Part shown: positions 1 through 7,371 of the stretch, piece by piece
Layout of the letters: every line of letters begins with the position of its first letter
Position numbering within the stretch: position 1 is the first letter of the stretch
Source: Oscillospiraceae bacterium
GTDB lineage: Bacteria > Bacillota > Clostridia > Oscillospirales > Oscillospiraceae
Length of the DNA: 21,017 nt
Direction of reading: 5' to 3'
NCBI GenBank assembly: GCA_016296565.1
Contig: JAEDJB010000018.1
Span: 1-21,017, forward strand
Notes under the pieces: model-generated
The model's database searches: none
Seen by the model: only the letters and a program-made list of their open reading frames with translations
What the model was told of the DNA's origin: nothing
Position numbers and translations under genes: made by a program

Positions 1-7
1 CCCGCGC

Positions 8-44
8 AAAAAGCCCCGGCAAGCAAAACGCTTGCCGGGGCTTT
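8..44 (-). terminator. Intrinsic terminator of the ABC exporter operon
   Basis: A perfect 15-bp inverted repeat (arms 10-24 and 30-44, loop AAAAC) lies just past the ABC exporter stop codon. Read on the minus strand it is followed by five T residues (12 down to 8, partly shared with the stem), as expected of a Rho-independent terminator for the operon transcribed leftwards. Confidence 0.85.
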
Positions 45-56
45 CCCTATTCAAAT

Positions 57-1859
57 TCAAAAATCCATAGCCAGCCGGGCGGCTTCTTCCTTGTCCAGCT
101 CCATCACCCGGCCCTGGCTCACCCGGTACACCCGCTGGCACAAACCCAGCACGCTGGGGCGGTGGGTGGTGACGATGCAGGTCTTGTTGGGCCGGCTGCG
201 GATGATGTTCCGCAGCACCTGCCGCTCCGTGGCCACGTCCAGGGCGGAGGTGGCCTCGTCCAGCAGCAGCACCGGCGCGTCCTTCAGAATCGCCCGGGCA
301 ATGGCGATGCGCTGGGCCTGTCCCTCCGACAGCCCCCGGCCCCGCTCGCCCACCGGGCTGTGCATCCCCTGGGGCAGCTGGGACACAAACTCCCAGGCGC
401 AGGCCAGCTTCAGGGCCTCTTCCAGCTCCTGGTCGCCGGCGTCCTCCTTCACCAGGCGCAGGTTGTCCGCGATGGTTCCCGCCAGCACCGTGTTGCCCTG
501 GGGCACATAGGAAAACTGCCGCCGGGTCTCCGCGTTCATGGCAACCTCCGTCCCGTCCGCCCCCCGGAGGTACGTCCGGCCTTCTCCCGGCCGCACCAGC
601 CCCAGAATCAGGCGGATGAGGGTGGTTTTTCCCTCGCCGGAGGGCCCCACCAGGGCAACGATCTCCCCGGGCTTTGCCAGGAAATCCGCCTTGCGGATCA
701 CCGGCTCCCCGGGCTGATAGGCGAAGGTCAGGCCGTCCAGCTCCACCTGGAAGCCCTGGTCCGCCAGGGGGTCCAGCAGACCGCTGTCCGGGTCGTGGGG
801 CTCCTTCTCCAGCTGCACCAGATCCCGGATTCGGCGGGCGGACACGGCGCTGTTCAGGAAGGAGGGAACCAGGTTCACCAGGCTGCTGAAGGTGGAGGAC
901 AGCTTGGAGCTCTGGGTGAGAAACAGGGTCATGGTGCCGTAGGCGATCTGGTGGGTCCACAGCAGGTACAGGCAGTACCCGAAGGCCGCAAACTGCACCA
1001 GGGACCCCAGCAGGGACAGGGCCGCGTCGGTCTGGATGGTGAAAAGGTTGTAGTCCAGGCTCAGCTTTTTCCATTTCTCCTGGAGGCTCCGCAGCCCCCG
1101 GCCGTACTTGTCCATGAGGCCGAAGCTCTTGATGGTGTCCAGGTTGGCGAAGGCCTCGGTCTCGTAGGCCATGAGGGTGCTGCCCATCTCCTTCATCTTC
1201 TCGTTGTGCCGGCGCATCCGCCGGAGGAAGTACCGGGAGGAGAGGATCAGGAAGGGGGCGCTGGCCAGGGCGATGAGGGCCATGACCACGTTATAATAAC
1301 AAATCACGCAGAAGGTTGCCACAAAGGTATACACCCCGATAACCACGTTGGGCAGCCAGCTGATGGCGTTGCCGGCCACGGTGTTCACGTCGCTGTTGAA
1401 CCGGTTGAGCACGTCGCCGCTGGGGTATTTGCTGAGGGCTAACCAGTCCGCGTCCAGCACCTTGTCGAAAATGGAGGCCTGGATGTCGTTGTTCACGTGC
1501 AGGCTGATTTTGGTGGACACCCGGGAGGTCAGGCACCGCAGCAGGATGCCTGCCAGGGCAGAGGACACCATAATGAGCACCACCAGGGAGAGCTTGGAGG
1601 TCTGGTACCCGGTGATGATGTCGATGGTGTACTTGCTGGCCACCGCCGACACCAGCCCGAAGGAGGAGCTAAGCACCCCCAGCAGGATGTAGCAGGCCAC
1701 CGCCCACTTGTACTGCCTGGTGAAGCCCAGAATCCACCGCCAGTCCTCCAGAAGCTCCCGGAAGGTGCCGTCCCGCCACTTGTGGAAGAGGGTTCCCAGG
1801 GCGGCGGAGCCAAACAGGGTCCGTTCTGCCTTATTCTTGTTTTCCGTGATGGGAACCAC
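57..1859 (-). CDS. ABC transporter, fused permease and ATPase (exporter type)
   Basis: A 600-aa half-transporter, expected to dimerise and use ATP to export a substrate across the inner membrane. Residues about 50-340 form the membrane domain, with hydrophobic segments near 52-75, 90-110, 168-210 and 280-302. Residues 370-595 form the ATPase domain: Walker A GPSGEGKT at 405-412, Q-loop YVPQGN with Gln454, signature LSEGQ at 510-514 (Glu in place of the commoner Gly), Walker B LLLDEA with Asp534 and Glu535, and switch His566. There is no N-terminal C39 peptidase domain, so it is not a self-contained bacteriocin exporter. The start is uncertain: GTG at 1859 is the first possible codon after an in-frame TGA, but the GGAGG motif abuts it directly, so translation may depend on coupling to the upstream gene, which it overlaps by 29 bp. 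The substrate cannot be told from sequence. Confidence 0.9.
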   Translation of the reverse strand: MVPITENKNKAERTLFGSAALGTLFHKWRDGTFRELLEDWRWILGFTRQYKWAVACYILLGVLSSSFGLVSAVASKYTIDIITGYQTSKLSLVVLIMVSSALAGILLRCLTSRVSTKISLHVNNDIQASIFDKVLDADWLALSKYPSGDVLNRFNSDVNTVAGNAISWLPNVVIGVYTFVATFCVICYYNVVMALIALASAPFLILSSRYFLRRMRRHNEKMKEMGSTLMAYETEAFANLDTIKSFGLMDKYGRGLRSLQEKWKKLSLDYNLFTIQTDAALSLLGSLVQFAAFGYCLYLLWTHQIAYGTMTLFLTQSSKLSSTFSSLVNLVPSFLNSAVSARRIRDLVQLEKEPHDPDSGLLDPLADQGFQVELDGLTFAYQPGEPVIRKADFLAKPGEIVALVGPSGEGKTTLIRLILGLVRPGEGRTYLRGADGTEVAMNAETRRQFSYVPQGNTVLAGTIADNLRLVKEDAGDQELEEALKLACAWEFVSQLPQGMHSPVGERGRGLSEGQAQRIAIARAILKDAPVLLLDEATSALDVATERQVLRNIIRSRPNKTCIVTTHRPSVLGLCQRVYRVSQGRVMELDKEEAARLAMDF

Positions 1860-2304
1860 CTCCGATCAAGCTGTAGAGCTTCCGCAGGAAGGGGCGCAGG
1901 GGGCGCAGGGTCAGCCAGGCCCCGGCGAAGAAATCCCACCAGAAGTCCCCCGGGCCGATCCACCTGCCCTTCCGGCAGACCTGGGTGATAAGACCGAAAA
2001 CCTGCTCCGGGTGGATGGGGCCTTCCACGGCCTGCTGGCCGTCCCCCACGAAGTAGTAACCCGTGGCATCCGCCCGGCAGACCCGGTGCATGACGTAGTC
2101 CCCGTTCCGCCGCCGGAAGAAGGCCATGTCACCCCGATGAAGAGGCCGGTCCGGCTTCTGAAAGCGGATCTGGTCCCGGCCGTGGACCAGGAAGGGGGTC
2201 ATGCTGCTGCCTGTGATGGTGAGGGTCACTGACTCACCCTGCTCTGTCAGGTCGATGAGCACCGGCAGATAGGCGTGAATATCCACGATTTTGGGACCGG
2301 GCAT
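1831..2304 (-). CDS. S24/S26-family signal-peptidase-like protein
   Basis: A 157-aa protein resembling signal peptidase I of the SipW/ER type. The nucleophile motif is SSM (Ser34 in TGSSMTPFL). The general base appears to be His73 in VMHRV rather than the Lys of the E. coli-type enzyme. The GD pair at 87-88 (VGDGQ) fits the conserved GD(N/S) box. RGDMAFFRR (58-66) matches the conserved RGD strand. There is no clear N-terminal membrane anchor; the only hydrophobic stretch is near 121-133. It starts with ATG after a GGAGG site and lies first in an operon with the ABC exporter, overlapping it by 29 bp. This suggests it acts on an exported peptide or protein, but no precursor peptide gene is visible nearby. 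Family assignment is good; the substrate is unknown. Confidence 0.8.
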   Translation of the reverse strand: MPGPKIVDIHAYLPVLIDLTEQGESVTLTITGSSMTPFLVHGRDQIRFQKPDRPLHRGDMAFFRRRNGDYVMHRVCRADATGYYFVGDGQQAVEGPIHPEQVFGLITQVCRKGRWIGPGDFWWDFFAGAWLTLRPLRPFLRKLYSLIGGGSHHGKQE

Positions 2305-2336
2305 GACAGAATCCCTCCTTCCTCGGGGTTTTCTCT

Positions 2337-2366
2337 ATCTTACAACCTGCGTCATGGATTTGTAAA
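2337..2366 (-). promoter_or_regulatory. Predicted promoter of the peptidase-ABC operon
   Basis: On the minus strand TTTACA (2366-2361), an 18-bp spacer and TAAGAT (2342-2337) form a plausible housekeeping promoter. Transcription would begin near 2330, about 25 bp before the peptidase start, and the leader contains AAGGAGG (2320-2314). Confidence 0.5.
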
Positions 2367-2442
2367 GGAAAAGAAGGGAAAGTACCCGGGAGAAACCGGG
2401 TGACGAAGGACTGTTTCGGGCACGGCGGGAGTTACAATTCTC

Positions 2443-3027
2443 TCAAAGGGTACGTTTTCCCGCCTCTGTGAGCAGGGGATAGAGTACCCCCTGCAAGCTG
2501 TCCAGAACGGTCTGGATGCCAGCTGGTCCTGTGGTCCGGCGATCCTCTCCAGGCAGGCGGCTCATGAGCAGGACGGTGAGGGTGCGCACCAGGGCCGCAG
2601 ACTGGCCGGGGTAGGCCTCCGGGGTCAGCAGACCATTGGCACGCAGGTGGGTGAGCGCCTTCCACAGGTCGTCGGCCACCCCGCCCAGCAGCTCCTGCTG
2701 AATCCGGGCCAGGGTGGGGGAGGTCTGGGCCAGCTGATGGTAGCTGTCGAAGTAGAAGGCGTAGGCCTGCTGGACCTCCAGCATGTGAAGGAAGTACTGC
2801 CGCAGCGCCTCCAGGGTCCGGGGCGGGGGCAGCTTCCGGCGGCTCTGCCCGGCGGAGAGGAGGATGGCCTCCAGAAGGGATTCCTTTTTCTTGAAGTGGT
2901 AGGTCAGGTTTCCCACGCTGATGTCCAGTTCCCCGGCTATGTCCCGCATGGAGACCCCGTTGTAGCCCCGTTCCTCAAACAGACGGCGGGCACAGGCGAT
3001 GATGTCCTCCCTGGTGTTCTGGGCCAT
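2443..3027 (-). CDS. TetR/AcrR-family transcriptional regulator
   Basis: A 194-aa protein of normal TetR length. Residues 5-52 form the DNA-binding domain: REDIIACARRLFEERGYNG gives helix 1, and the helix-turn-helix runs through VSMRDIAGELDISVGNLTYHFKKKESLL with the family's typical YHF-KKESLL ending. The remaining residues are a helical ligand-binding and dimerisation domain that is not diagnostic. The ATG start has a GGGAGGG site a few bases upstream. It is divergent from a MATE drug-efflux gene across 91 bp containing a 15-bp palindrome, so it is very probably the local repressor of that pump and perhaps of itself. Inducer unknown. Confidence 0.92.
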   Translation of the reverse strand: MAQNTREDIIACARRLFEERGYNGVSMRDIAGELDISVGNLTYHFKKKESLLEAILLSAGQSRRKLPPPRTLEALRQYFLHMLEVQQAYAFYFDSYHQLAQTSPTLARIQQELLGGVADDLWKALTHLRANGLLTPEAYPGQSAALVRTLTVLLMSRLPGEDRRTTGPAGIQTVLDSLQGVLYPLLTEAGKRTL

Positions 3028-3053
3028 GAAAATTCCCTCCCGGCGTGATGATG

Positions 3054-3087
3054 TTGACAGGATATCATGGGTGTGCTATCCTGTCAA
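3054..3087. promoter_or_regulatory. Mirror-image divergent promoters of tetR and the MATE gene
   Basis: An 11-bp perfect inverted repeat (3054-3064 and 3077-3087, 12-bp spacer) reads TTGACA, 17 bp, TATCCT on both strands. On plus, the -35 is 3054-3059 and the -10 is 3077-3082. On minus, the -35 is 3087-3082 and the -10 is 3064-3059. The two promoters therefore occupy the same DNA face to face and should exclude each other as well as being open to one repressor. The boxes are seen directly; promoter activity is inferred. Confidence 0.7.
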
Positions 3088-3102
3088 TAGTACGGCGTAC
3101 TA
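3088..3102. promoter_or_regulatory. Candidate TetR operator
   Basis: A perfect palindrome with 7-bp arms TAGTACG and CGTACTA around one central base. It starts one base after the mirror-image promoter repeat and covers the expected MATE transcription start (about 3089-3095). Size and symmetry fit TetR-family operators. Binding is inferred from position next to the divergent tetR gene. Confidence 0.65.
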
Positions 3103-3118
3103 AAACGGAGGGAAGAAC

Positions 3119-4504
3119 ATGGAACAAGCAGTGAAAAGCGCGCCCCCCGGGGGCAACCCCCTGGGGACAGAAAAAATCAGCCGCCTGCTGGTGCAGTTTG
3201 CCATTCCCGCGATTCTCAGCTCCCTGCTGGGCGCGGTCTATAATTTAACGGACCAGGTGTTCATCGGCCAGCGGATCGGCTACCTGGGCAACGCCGCCAC
3301 CACAGTTGCCGCACCCATTACCGTGGTCTGCGGGGCGGTGGCTCTGCTCTTCGGCATTGGCGCCACGGTGCATTTCAACATCCTCCAGGGCAAGGGGAAG
3401 ACCCGGGAGGCCCTGGGCTATGGGGGCAGCGGCATCTCCATGCTGGTGATCAGTGGCGTGGTCCTTATGGCCGTGACCCTGGTGTTTACGGTGCCCATCC
3501 TGTACCTCTTCGGGGCCAACCAGGAGGTGCTCCCCCTGGCCAAAACCTACCTGCGCATCACCGCCCTGGGCATCCCCTTCCTGCTGCTCACCACGGGAGG
3601 AACCCTGCTGGTCCGGGCCGACGGCAGCCCCAAGTATACCCTTTTGTGCTCGGCCATGGGGGTGGGGGCCAACATTGTGCTGGACTTCCTCTTCCTGTAT
3701 CCCCTGGGCATGGGGGTGGAGGGCGCTGCCCTGGCCACCATCCTGGGACAGATCCTCTCCGGCCTGATGGTGGTCCGCTATTTGGGCCACATGAAAACCG
3801 GCCCCCTGCAGCGGGAGGACTTCCGGGTGAAGAAGGACCGGGTGGGGAACATGGTGAAGATCGGCTCGGCGGCCAGCCTGAACCAGGTGGCCATGCTTTT
3901 AAGCCAGATCGTTCTTAACAGCTCCCTGCGCCACTACGGGGACCTGTCGGTGTACGGCAGCTCGGAGGTGCTGGCCGCCGCCGGGGTGGTGGCCAAGGTG
4001 AACATGATCTTCTACTCGGTGATCATCGGCTTTTCCATCGGCTGCGAGCCCATCATGGGCTTTAACTGCGGGGCAAAGAATTTTGCCCGGGTGCGGGAGA
4101 CCTACCGCAAGACCCTGCTGTTCGTGGTGGTCATCGGGGCGGTGGAGTTTCTGTGCTTCTGGCTCTTCCCCAACCAGCTGCTGTCCATCTTCGGGGAGGG
4201 CACCACAGCCTACGGCGCCTTTGCCCTGCGGTATATGCACATCTTCATGTTCATGGTGGCCATCAATGGGGTGGCTCCGGTGACCATGAACATGCTCAGC
4301 AGCACGGGCAACGCCAAGCGGGGAACCATCATCTCCCTGACCCGGCAGATTTTCCTGTTTATCCCCCTGTTGCTGATCCTGCCTTTGTTCCTCAGCCTGG
4401 ACGGCGTCCTCTATGCCGGTCCCACGGCGGACTTCCTGGCCATGGTCATTGCCCTGCTGGTGGTGCGGCCGGAGCTGAAGAAAATGAAAGAAGCCGGAAC
4501 ATAA
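3119..4504 (+). CDS. MATE-family multidrug efflux pump (MepA-like)
   Basis: A 461-aa polytopic membrane protein with about 12 hydrophobic segments, the usual MATE size. The N-terminal signature NPLGTEKISRLLVQFAIPAI followed by YNLTDQVFIGQ and LGNAATTVAAP is typical of the MepA subgroup of clostridial MATE pumps. The second half repeats the pattern (GSAASLNQVAMLLSQIVLN, then GCEPIMGFNCGAKNFARV near 300-320). It would exchange Na+ or H+ for cationic drugs or other toxic compounds. The ATG has a GGAGGGAAG site 4-12 bp upstream. Divergent from tetR and followed by an intrinsic terminator, so it is a single-gene transcript likely to be derepressed when the TetR protein binds its ligand. Confidence 0.92.
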   Translation: MEQAVKSAPPGGNPLGTEKISRLLVQFAIPAILSSLLGAVYNLTDQVFIGQRIGYLGNAATTVAAPITVVCGAVALLFGIGATVHFNILQGKGKTREALGYGGSGISMLVISGVVLMAVTLVFTVPILYLFGANQEVLPLAKTYLRITALGIPFLLLTTGGTLLVRADGSPKYTLLCSAMGVGANIVLDFLFLYPLGMGVEGAALATILGQILSGLMVVRYLGHMKTGPLQREDFRVKKDRVGNMVKIGSAASLNQVAMLLSQIVLNSSLRHYGDLSVYGSSEVLAAAGVVAKVNMIFYSVIIGFSIGCEPIMGFNCGAKNFARVRETYRKTLLFVVVIGAVEFLCFWLFPNQLLSIFGEGTTAYGAFALRYMHIFMFMVAINGVAPVTMNMLSSTGNAKRGTIISLTRQIFLFIPLLLILPLFLSLDGVLYAGPTADFLAMVIALLVVRPELKKMKEAGT

Positions 4505-4508
4505 AACC

Positions 4509-4541
4509 AGCGCCTGCATCCAAAGGATGCAGGCGCTTTTA
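4509..4541 (+). terminator. Terminator of the MATE gene, probably bidirectional
   Basis: A perfect 13-bp stem (4509-4521 and 4525-4537, loop AAA) begins 4 bp after the MATE stop codon and is followed by four T residues. On the minus strand the same stem is followed by GGTTTTAT, so it may also stop the converging second MATE transcript. Confidence 0.85.
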
Positions 4542-4551
4542 TCCTGCCGGC

Positions 4552-4573
4552 GGCGGGGTCAGGGGACCCCGCC
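4552..4573. repeat. GC-rich perfect hairpin between the convergent MATE genes
   Basis: A 9-bp perfect inverted repeat (4552-4560 and 4565-4573, loop AGGG) sits 10 bp past the terminator. Neither side has a T tract, so it is not an ordinary terminator. It may be a repeat element or an RNA 3'-end stabiliser. Confidence 0.45.
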
Positions 4574-4618
4574 CTACAGCGCATATTGGGGTTCCGCCCT
4601 CGTGTGTGCGGCTGGGTG

Positions 4619-5998
4619 TCACCCTTTGCCCTGCGGCTCTTCCCGCCCCGCCTGGGCAGGCTTCAGCCACTTCCCCCGCTTATAGTGGATAAAGAGGAGC
4701 GTCACGGTAATCACCCAGGAGATGGGGTAGCAGATGGAGATCCCCAGCAGGTTGCTCCAGTGGGGCACGACGAAGAGCACCCACAGAATCCGCACCCCGC
4801 AGATGCCTCCCACGCTGATGACCATGGGCATCAGGGCATCCTCAGCGCCCCGGAGGGAGTTGGAAATGATCTCAATGAGGGTCCAGATAAAGTAGAAGGG
4901 GACGAAGTAGGAGATGATCTGGATGGCGTAGGTGATCACCTGGGGATTGTCGGTAAAGATGCGGAAGCAGTACCGGGCAAAGCACAGCAGCAGAACAGAC
5001 AGCACCACCGTCATCACCAGGGCCATGATGAGGCAGACCTTCACGCTCTGCTTCATCCGGTCGTACTTGCCCGCCCCGTAGTTCTGGCCCACAAAGGCCA
5101 TGATAGCCACCCCGAAGGAGATAATCAGGGCCCAGTAAATGCCGTCCACCTTGCCGGTGGCGGACCAGGCGGCCACCGCGTCAGGCCCCAGGTTGTTGAT
5201 GGGCACCTGGACAAACAGGTTGGACACGGCGTACATGGCGCTTTCAATGGCGGCGGGCACGCCGATGCCCAGAATGTGCAGGAGGGTAGCCTTGTGCAGG
5301 CGGATCTGCCGGGGCACCAGCCGGCAGGCGCTTTTGGCCCGGACCAGCTGGCGGAGGATGAGCAGGGCGGAGACCAGGTTGGCCAGGGTGGTGGCAATGG
5401 CCGCCCCCGCCACCCCCAGGCCCAGAGCCGCCACAAAGACCAGGTCCAGAAGGATGTTCAGCAGGCAGCAGAGAATGAGATAGTACAGGGGCCGCCGGGA
5501 GTCCCCCACCGCCCGGAGAATGCCCGAGCCCATGTTGAAAAGCAGCATGGGGATGGTCCCCGTGAAGTACAGCCGGAGGTAGAGAATGGCGTCTCCCATG
5601 ATGGCCTCCGGGTTTTTGGTCCAGCGGAGGGCGTCGGGGGCCAGAAAAATTCCCAGGGCGGTGATGAGGGCCCCGGCCAGAATGCTGAAGGCGATGGCAG
5701 TGTGAACCGCTCGGGTGAGCTTTTCCCAGTCCTCCGCCCCGAAGCCGTGGGAGATGACCACCGTGGCCCCGGAGGCAAGGCCGGTGAAAATCCCCACCAT
5801 CAGCTGGATGATGACGGCGGCGGAGCCTCCCACCGCGGCCAGAGCATCCGACCCCACAAATTGGCCCACAATGATGGCGTCCACGGTGCTGTAAAGCTGC
5901 TGGAAGAGGGTGCCGGCGGCGATGGGCAGCAGGAAGAGCAGCAGCTGCTTCCAGATGACCCCCTGGGTCAGGTCCAGATTTTCTTTGACGCGGGCCAT
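4619..5998 (-). CDS. MATE-family efflux transporter (second copy)
   Basis: A 459-aa membrane protein with about 12 hydrophobic segments. The opening DLTQGVIWKQLLLFLLPIAAG, then FQQLYSTVDAIIVGQFVG and AAVGGSAAVI, is the standard start of the large clostridial NorM/DinF-like MATE group, distinct from the MepA-like copy upstream. Conserved internal elements include LRAVGDSRRPL and the second-half GQNYGAGKYDRMKQ. The open frame extends to 6463, but the added residues are not MATE-like. ATG at 5998, with AGGGAGG about 8 bp upstream, is the convincing start. It stands alone, convergent with the first MATE gene and divergent from the DUF1643 gene. No dedicated regulator lies beside it; substrate unknown. 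Confidence 0.9.
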   Translation of the reverse strand: MARVKENLDLTQGVIWKQLLLFLLPIAAGTLFQQLYSTVDAIIVGQFVGSDALAAVGGSAAVIIQLMVGIFTGLASGATVVISHGFGAEDWEKLTRAVHTAIAFSILAGALITALGIFLAPDALRWTKNPEAIMGDAILYLRLYFTGTIPMLLFNMGSGILRAVGDSRRPLYYLILCCLLNILLDLVFVAALGLGVAGAAIATTLANLVSALLILRQLVRAKSACRLVPRQIRLHKATLLHILGIGVPAAIESAMYAVSNLFVQVPINNLGPDAVAAWSATGKVDGIYWALIISFGVAIMAFVGQNYGAGKYDRMKQSVKVCLIMALVMTVVLSVLLLCFARYCFRIFTDNPQVITYAIQIISYFVPFYFIWTLIEIISNSLRGAEDALMPMVISVGGICGVRILWVLFVVPHWSNLLGISICYPISWVITVTLLFIHYKRGKWLKPAQAGREEPQGKG

Positions 5999-6047
5999 GA
6001 GCAGCCGCCTCCCTTCTCGACAGATCGGTGAATTTATGGTACTGTAT

Positions 6048-6076
6048 AGCATATCGAATCCACCGAAGAAATGCAA
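6048..6076 (-). promoter_or_regulatory. Predicted promoter of the second MATE gene
   Basis: On the minus strand TTGCAT (6076-6071), a 17-bp spacer and TATGCT (6053-6048), about 50 bp upstream of the start codon. Reasonable match to a housekeeping promoter. I see no comparably good promoter for the divergent DUF1643 gene in this 126-bp gap. Confidence 0.45.
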
Positions 6077-6124
6077 GAGGACCGTCAGAAAAAAGACGGA
6101 CTTTGACCAATATGGAGGCAACCC

Positions 6125-6736
6125 ATGCATATTCCTCTCTGCCAGACCCAGGAGCTGGAGATCCTGACCTTCCAGCAGGCCCTGGTCCCCACCCAGAACA
6201 ACTACGACCGGGACCGGTGGCTGTACATCCCCGACCACTACGCCGAGTACCGGTACCTGCTGGGCACCCGGGGGAAGAATCCCCTCATCTGCATCGGCAT
6301 CAACCCCTCCACCGCCGCCCCGGGGGACCTGGACAACACCCTGAAATCCGTGGAGCGCATCGCCCAGGGGAACGGGTACGACAGCTTTCTCATGTTCAAC
6401 GTCTACGCCCAGCGGGCCACCCGGCCGGAGGACATGGACCAGGTGTGCAATAAAGCCCTCCACCGGGAGAATCTGGCGGCCTTCCGGTATGTGCTGGACC
6501 AGGTGGGGGAGGGCTTCCGCCCGGCCATCTGGGCGGCCTGGGGGACCATCATCGAAAAGCGGCCCTATTTAAAAGACTGCGTCCGGGACCTGGCCGCCGC
6601 CGGGCAGGCATACAATGCCCAGTGGCTGTGCGCCGGAAAGTGCACCAAGAAGGGCCACCCCCACCATCCGTTGTATCTGCGCAAGGACGAGAAGGTCCGC
6701 CCCTTCGACGTGGAGGAATATCTGGAGAGCATCTGA
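6125..6736 (+). CDS. DUF1643 domain protein
   Basis: A 203-aa soluble protein. The region ICIGINPSTAAPGDLDNTLKSV (about 55-76) is the hallmark of DUF1643, followed by a conserved FLMFNVYAQRATRP block, AIWAAWGT (about 137-144) and the C-terminal GHPHHPLYL motif. The family resembles the uracil-DNA glycosylase fold in general layout, but its function is not established and no activity is claimed here. ATG is preceded by GGAGG at about 8 bp. It lies 32 bp upstream of the pyrophosphatase gene in the same direction, so co-transcription is likely. Confidence 0.85.
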   Translation: MHIPLCQTQELEILTFQQALVPTQNNYDRDRWLYIPDHYAEYRYLLGTRGKNPLICIGINPSTAAPGDLDNTLKSVERIAQGNGYDSFLMFNVYAQRATRPEDMDQVCNKALHRENLAAFRYVLDQVGEGFRPAIWAAWGTIIEKRPYLKDCVRDLAAAGQAYNAQWLCAGKCTKKGHPHHPLYLRKDEKVRPFDVEEYLESI

Positions 6737-6768
6737 TCAAACTGTAATATTGTAAGGAGGTCGTTTCT

Positions 6769-7302
6769 GTGAGCAACATCTGGCATGACATCAACCCCAA
6801 GCGCATCACCCCCGAGGACTTCATTGCCGTGGTGGAGATCCCCAAGGGCAGCAAGAAGAAGTACGAACTGGACAAGGAGACCGGACTCATCATCCTGGAC
6901 CGGGTTCTCTTCACCTCCACCCACTACCCCGCCAACTACGGCTTCATCCCCCGGACCTACGGCGACGACGGGGATCCCCTGGACGTGCTGGTGCTGTGCT
7001 CCGAGTCCATGGACCCCCTGACCCTGGTCCGGTGCTACCCCATCGGCTACATCAGCATGCTGGACGGGGGAAAGAACGACGAAAAGATCATCGCCATCCC
7101 CTTTGCCGACCCCACCTACAACGGCTACAAGGACATCTATGACCTGCCCGCCCATATTTTTGACGAAATGGCCCATTTCTTCTCCGTGTACAAGAACCTG
7201 GAGGGGAGAGAGGCCGTGGCCGGGGACGTGAACGACCGCACCGCCGCCGTGGAAATCATCAAGAAGTCCATCGACCACTATATCGAAAATTTCTGCAAAT
7301 AA
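6769..7302 (+). CDS. ppa: Inorganic pyrophosphatase, family I
   Basis: Hydrolyses pyrophosphate to phosphate in the cytoplasm, pulling biosynthetic reactions forward. At 177 aa it has the usual length of bacterial family I enzymes. The metal-binding signature DGDPLDVLV (Asp67, Asp69, Asp72) is intact. IPKGSKKKYELDKETG (about 24-39) gives the phosphate-binding Lys and the conserved Glu-x-Asp context, HYPANYGFIPRT is the conserved family block, and DGGKNDEKIIAI (about 99-110) supplies further acidic metal ligands. The start is GTG, chosen because AGGAGG lies about 8 bp upstream and the N-terminus aligns with the family. It follows the DUF1643 gene and is closed by a strong terminator. Confidence 0.95.
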   Translation: MSNIWHDINPKRITPEDFIAVVEIPKGSKKKYELDKETGLIILDRVLFTSTHYPANYGFIPRTYGDDGDPLDVLVLCSESMDPLTLVRCYPIGYISMLDGGKNDEKIIAIPFADPTYNGYKDIYDLPAHIFDEMAHFFSVYKNLEGREAVAGDVNDRTAAVEIIKKSIDHYIENFCK

Positions 7303-7308
7303 CGAAGA

Positions 7309-7347
7309 ATCCCCCGAGCGGTTATGAACCGCCCGGGGGATGTTTTT
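7309..7347 (+). terminator. Terminator of the DUF1643-ppa unit
   Basis: A stem of 8 bp (7309-7316 with 7334-7341), one A/C mismatch and 6 bp (7318-7323 with 7327-7332), loop ATG, followed by G and TTTTT (7343-7347). It starts 6 bp after the ppa stop codon. The minus strand has no T run, so it looks one-directional. Confidence 0.85.
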
Positions 7348-7371
7348 GCCCTCAAAGGGTACCCACTCACT

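Noticed and set aside
5999..6463. N-terminal extension of the second MATE gene
   Set aside because: The added residues overlap the divergent DUF1643 gene, show no MATE similarity, and a good ribosome site precedes ATG at 5998.
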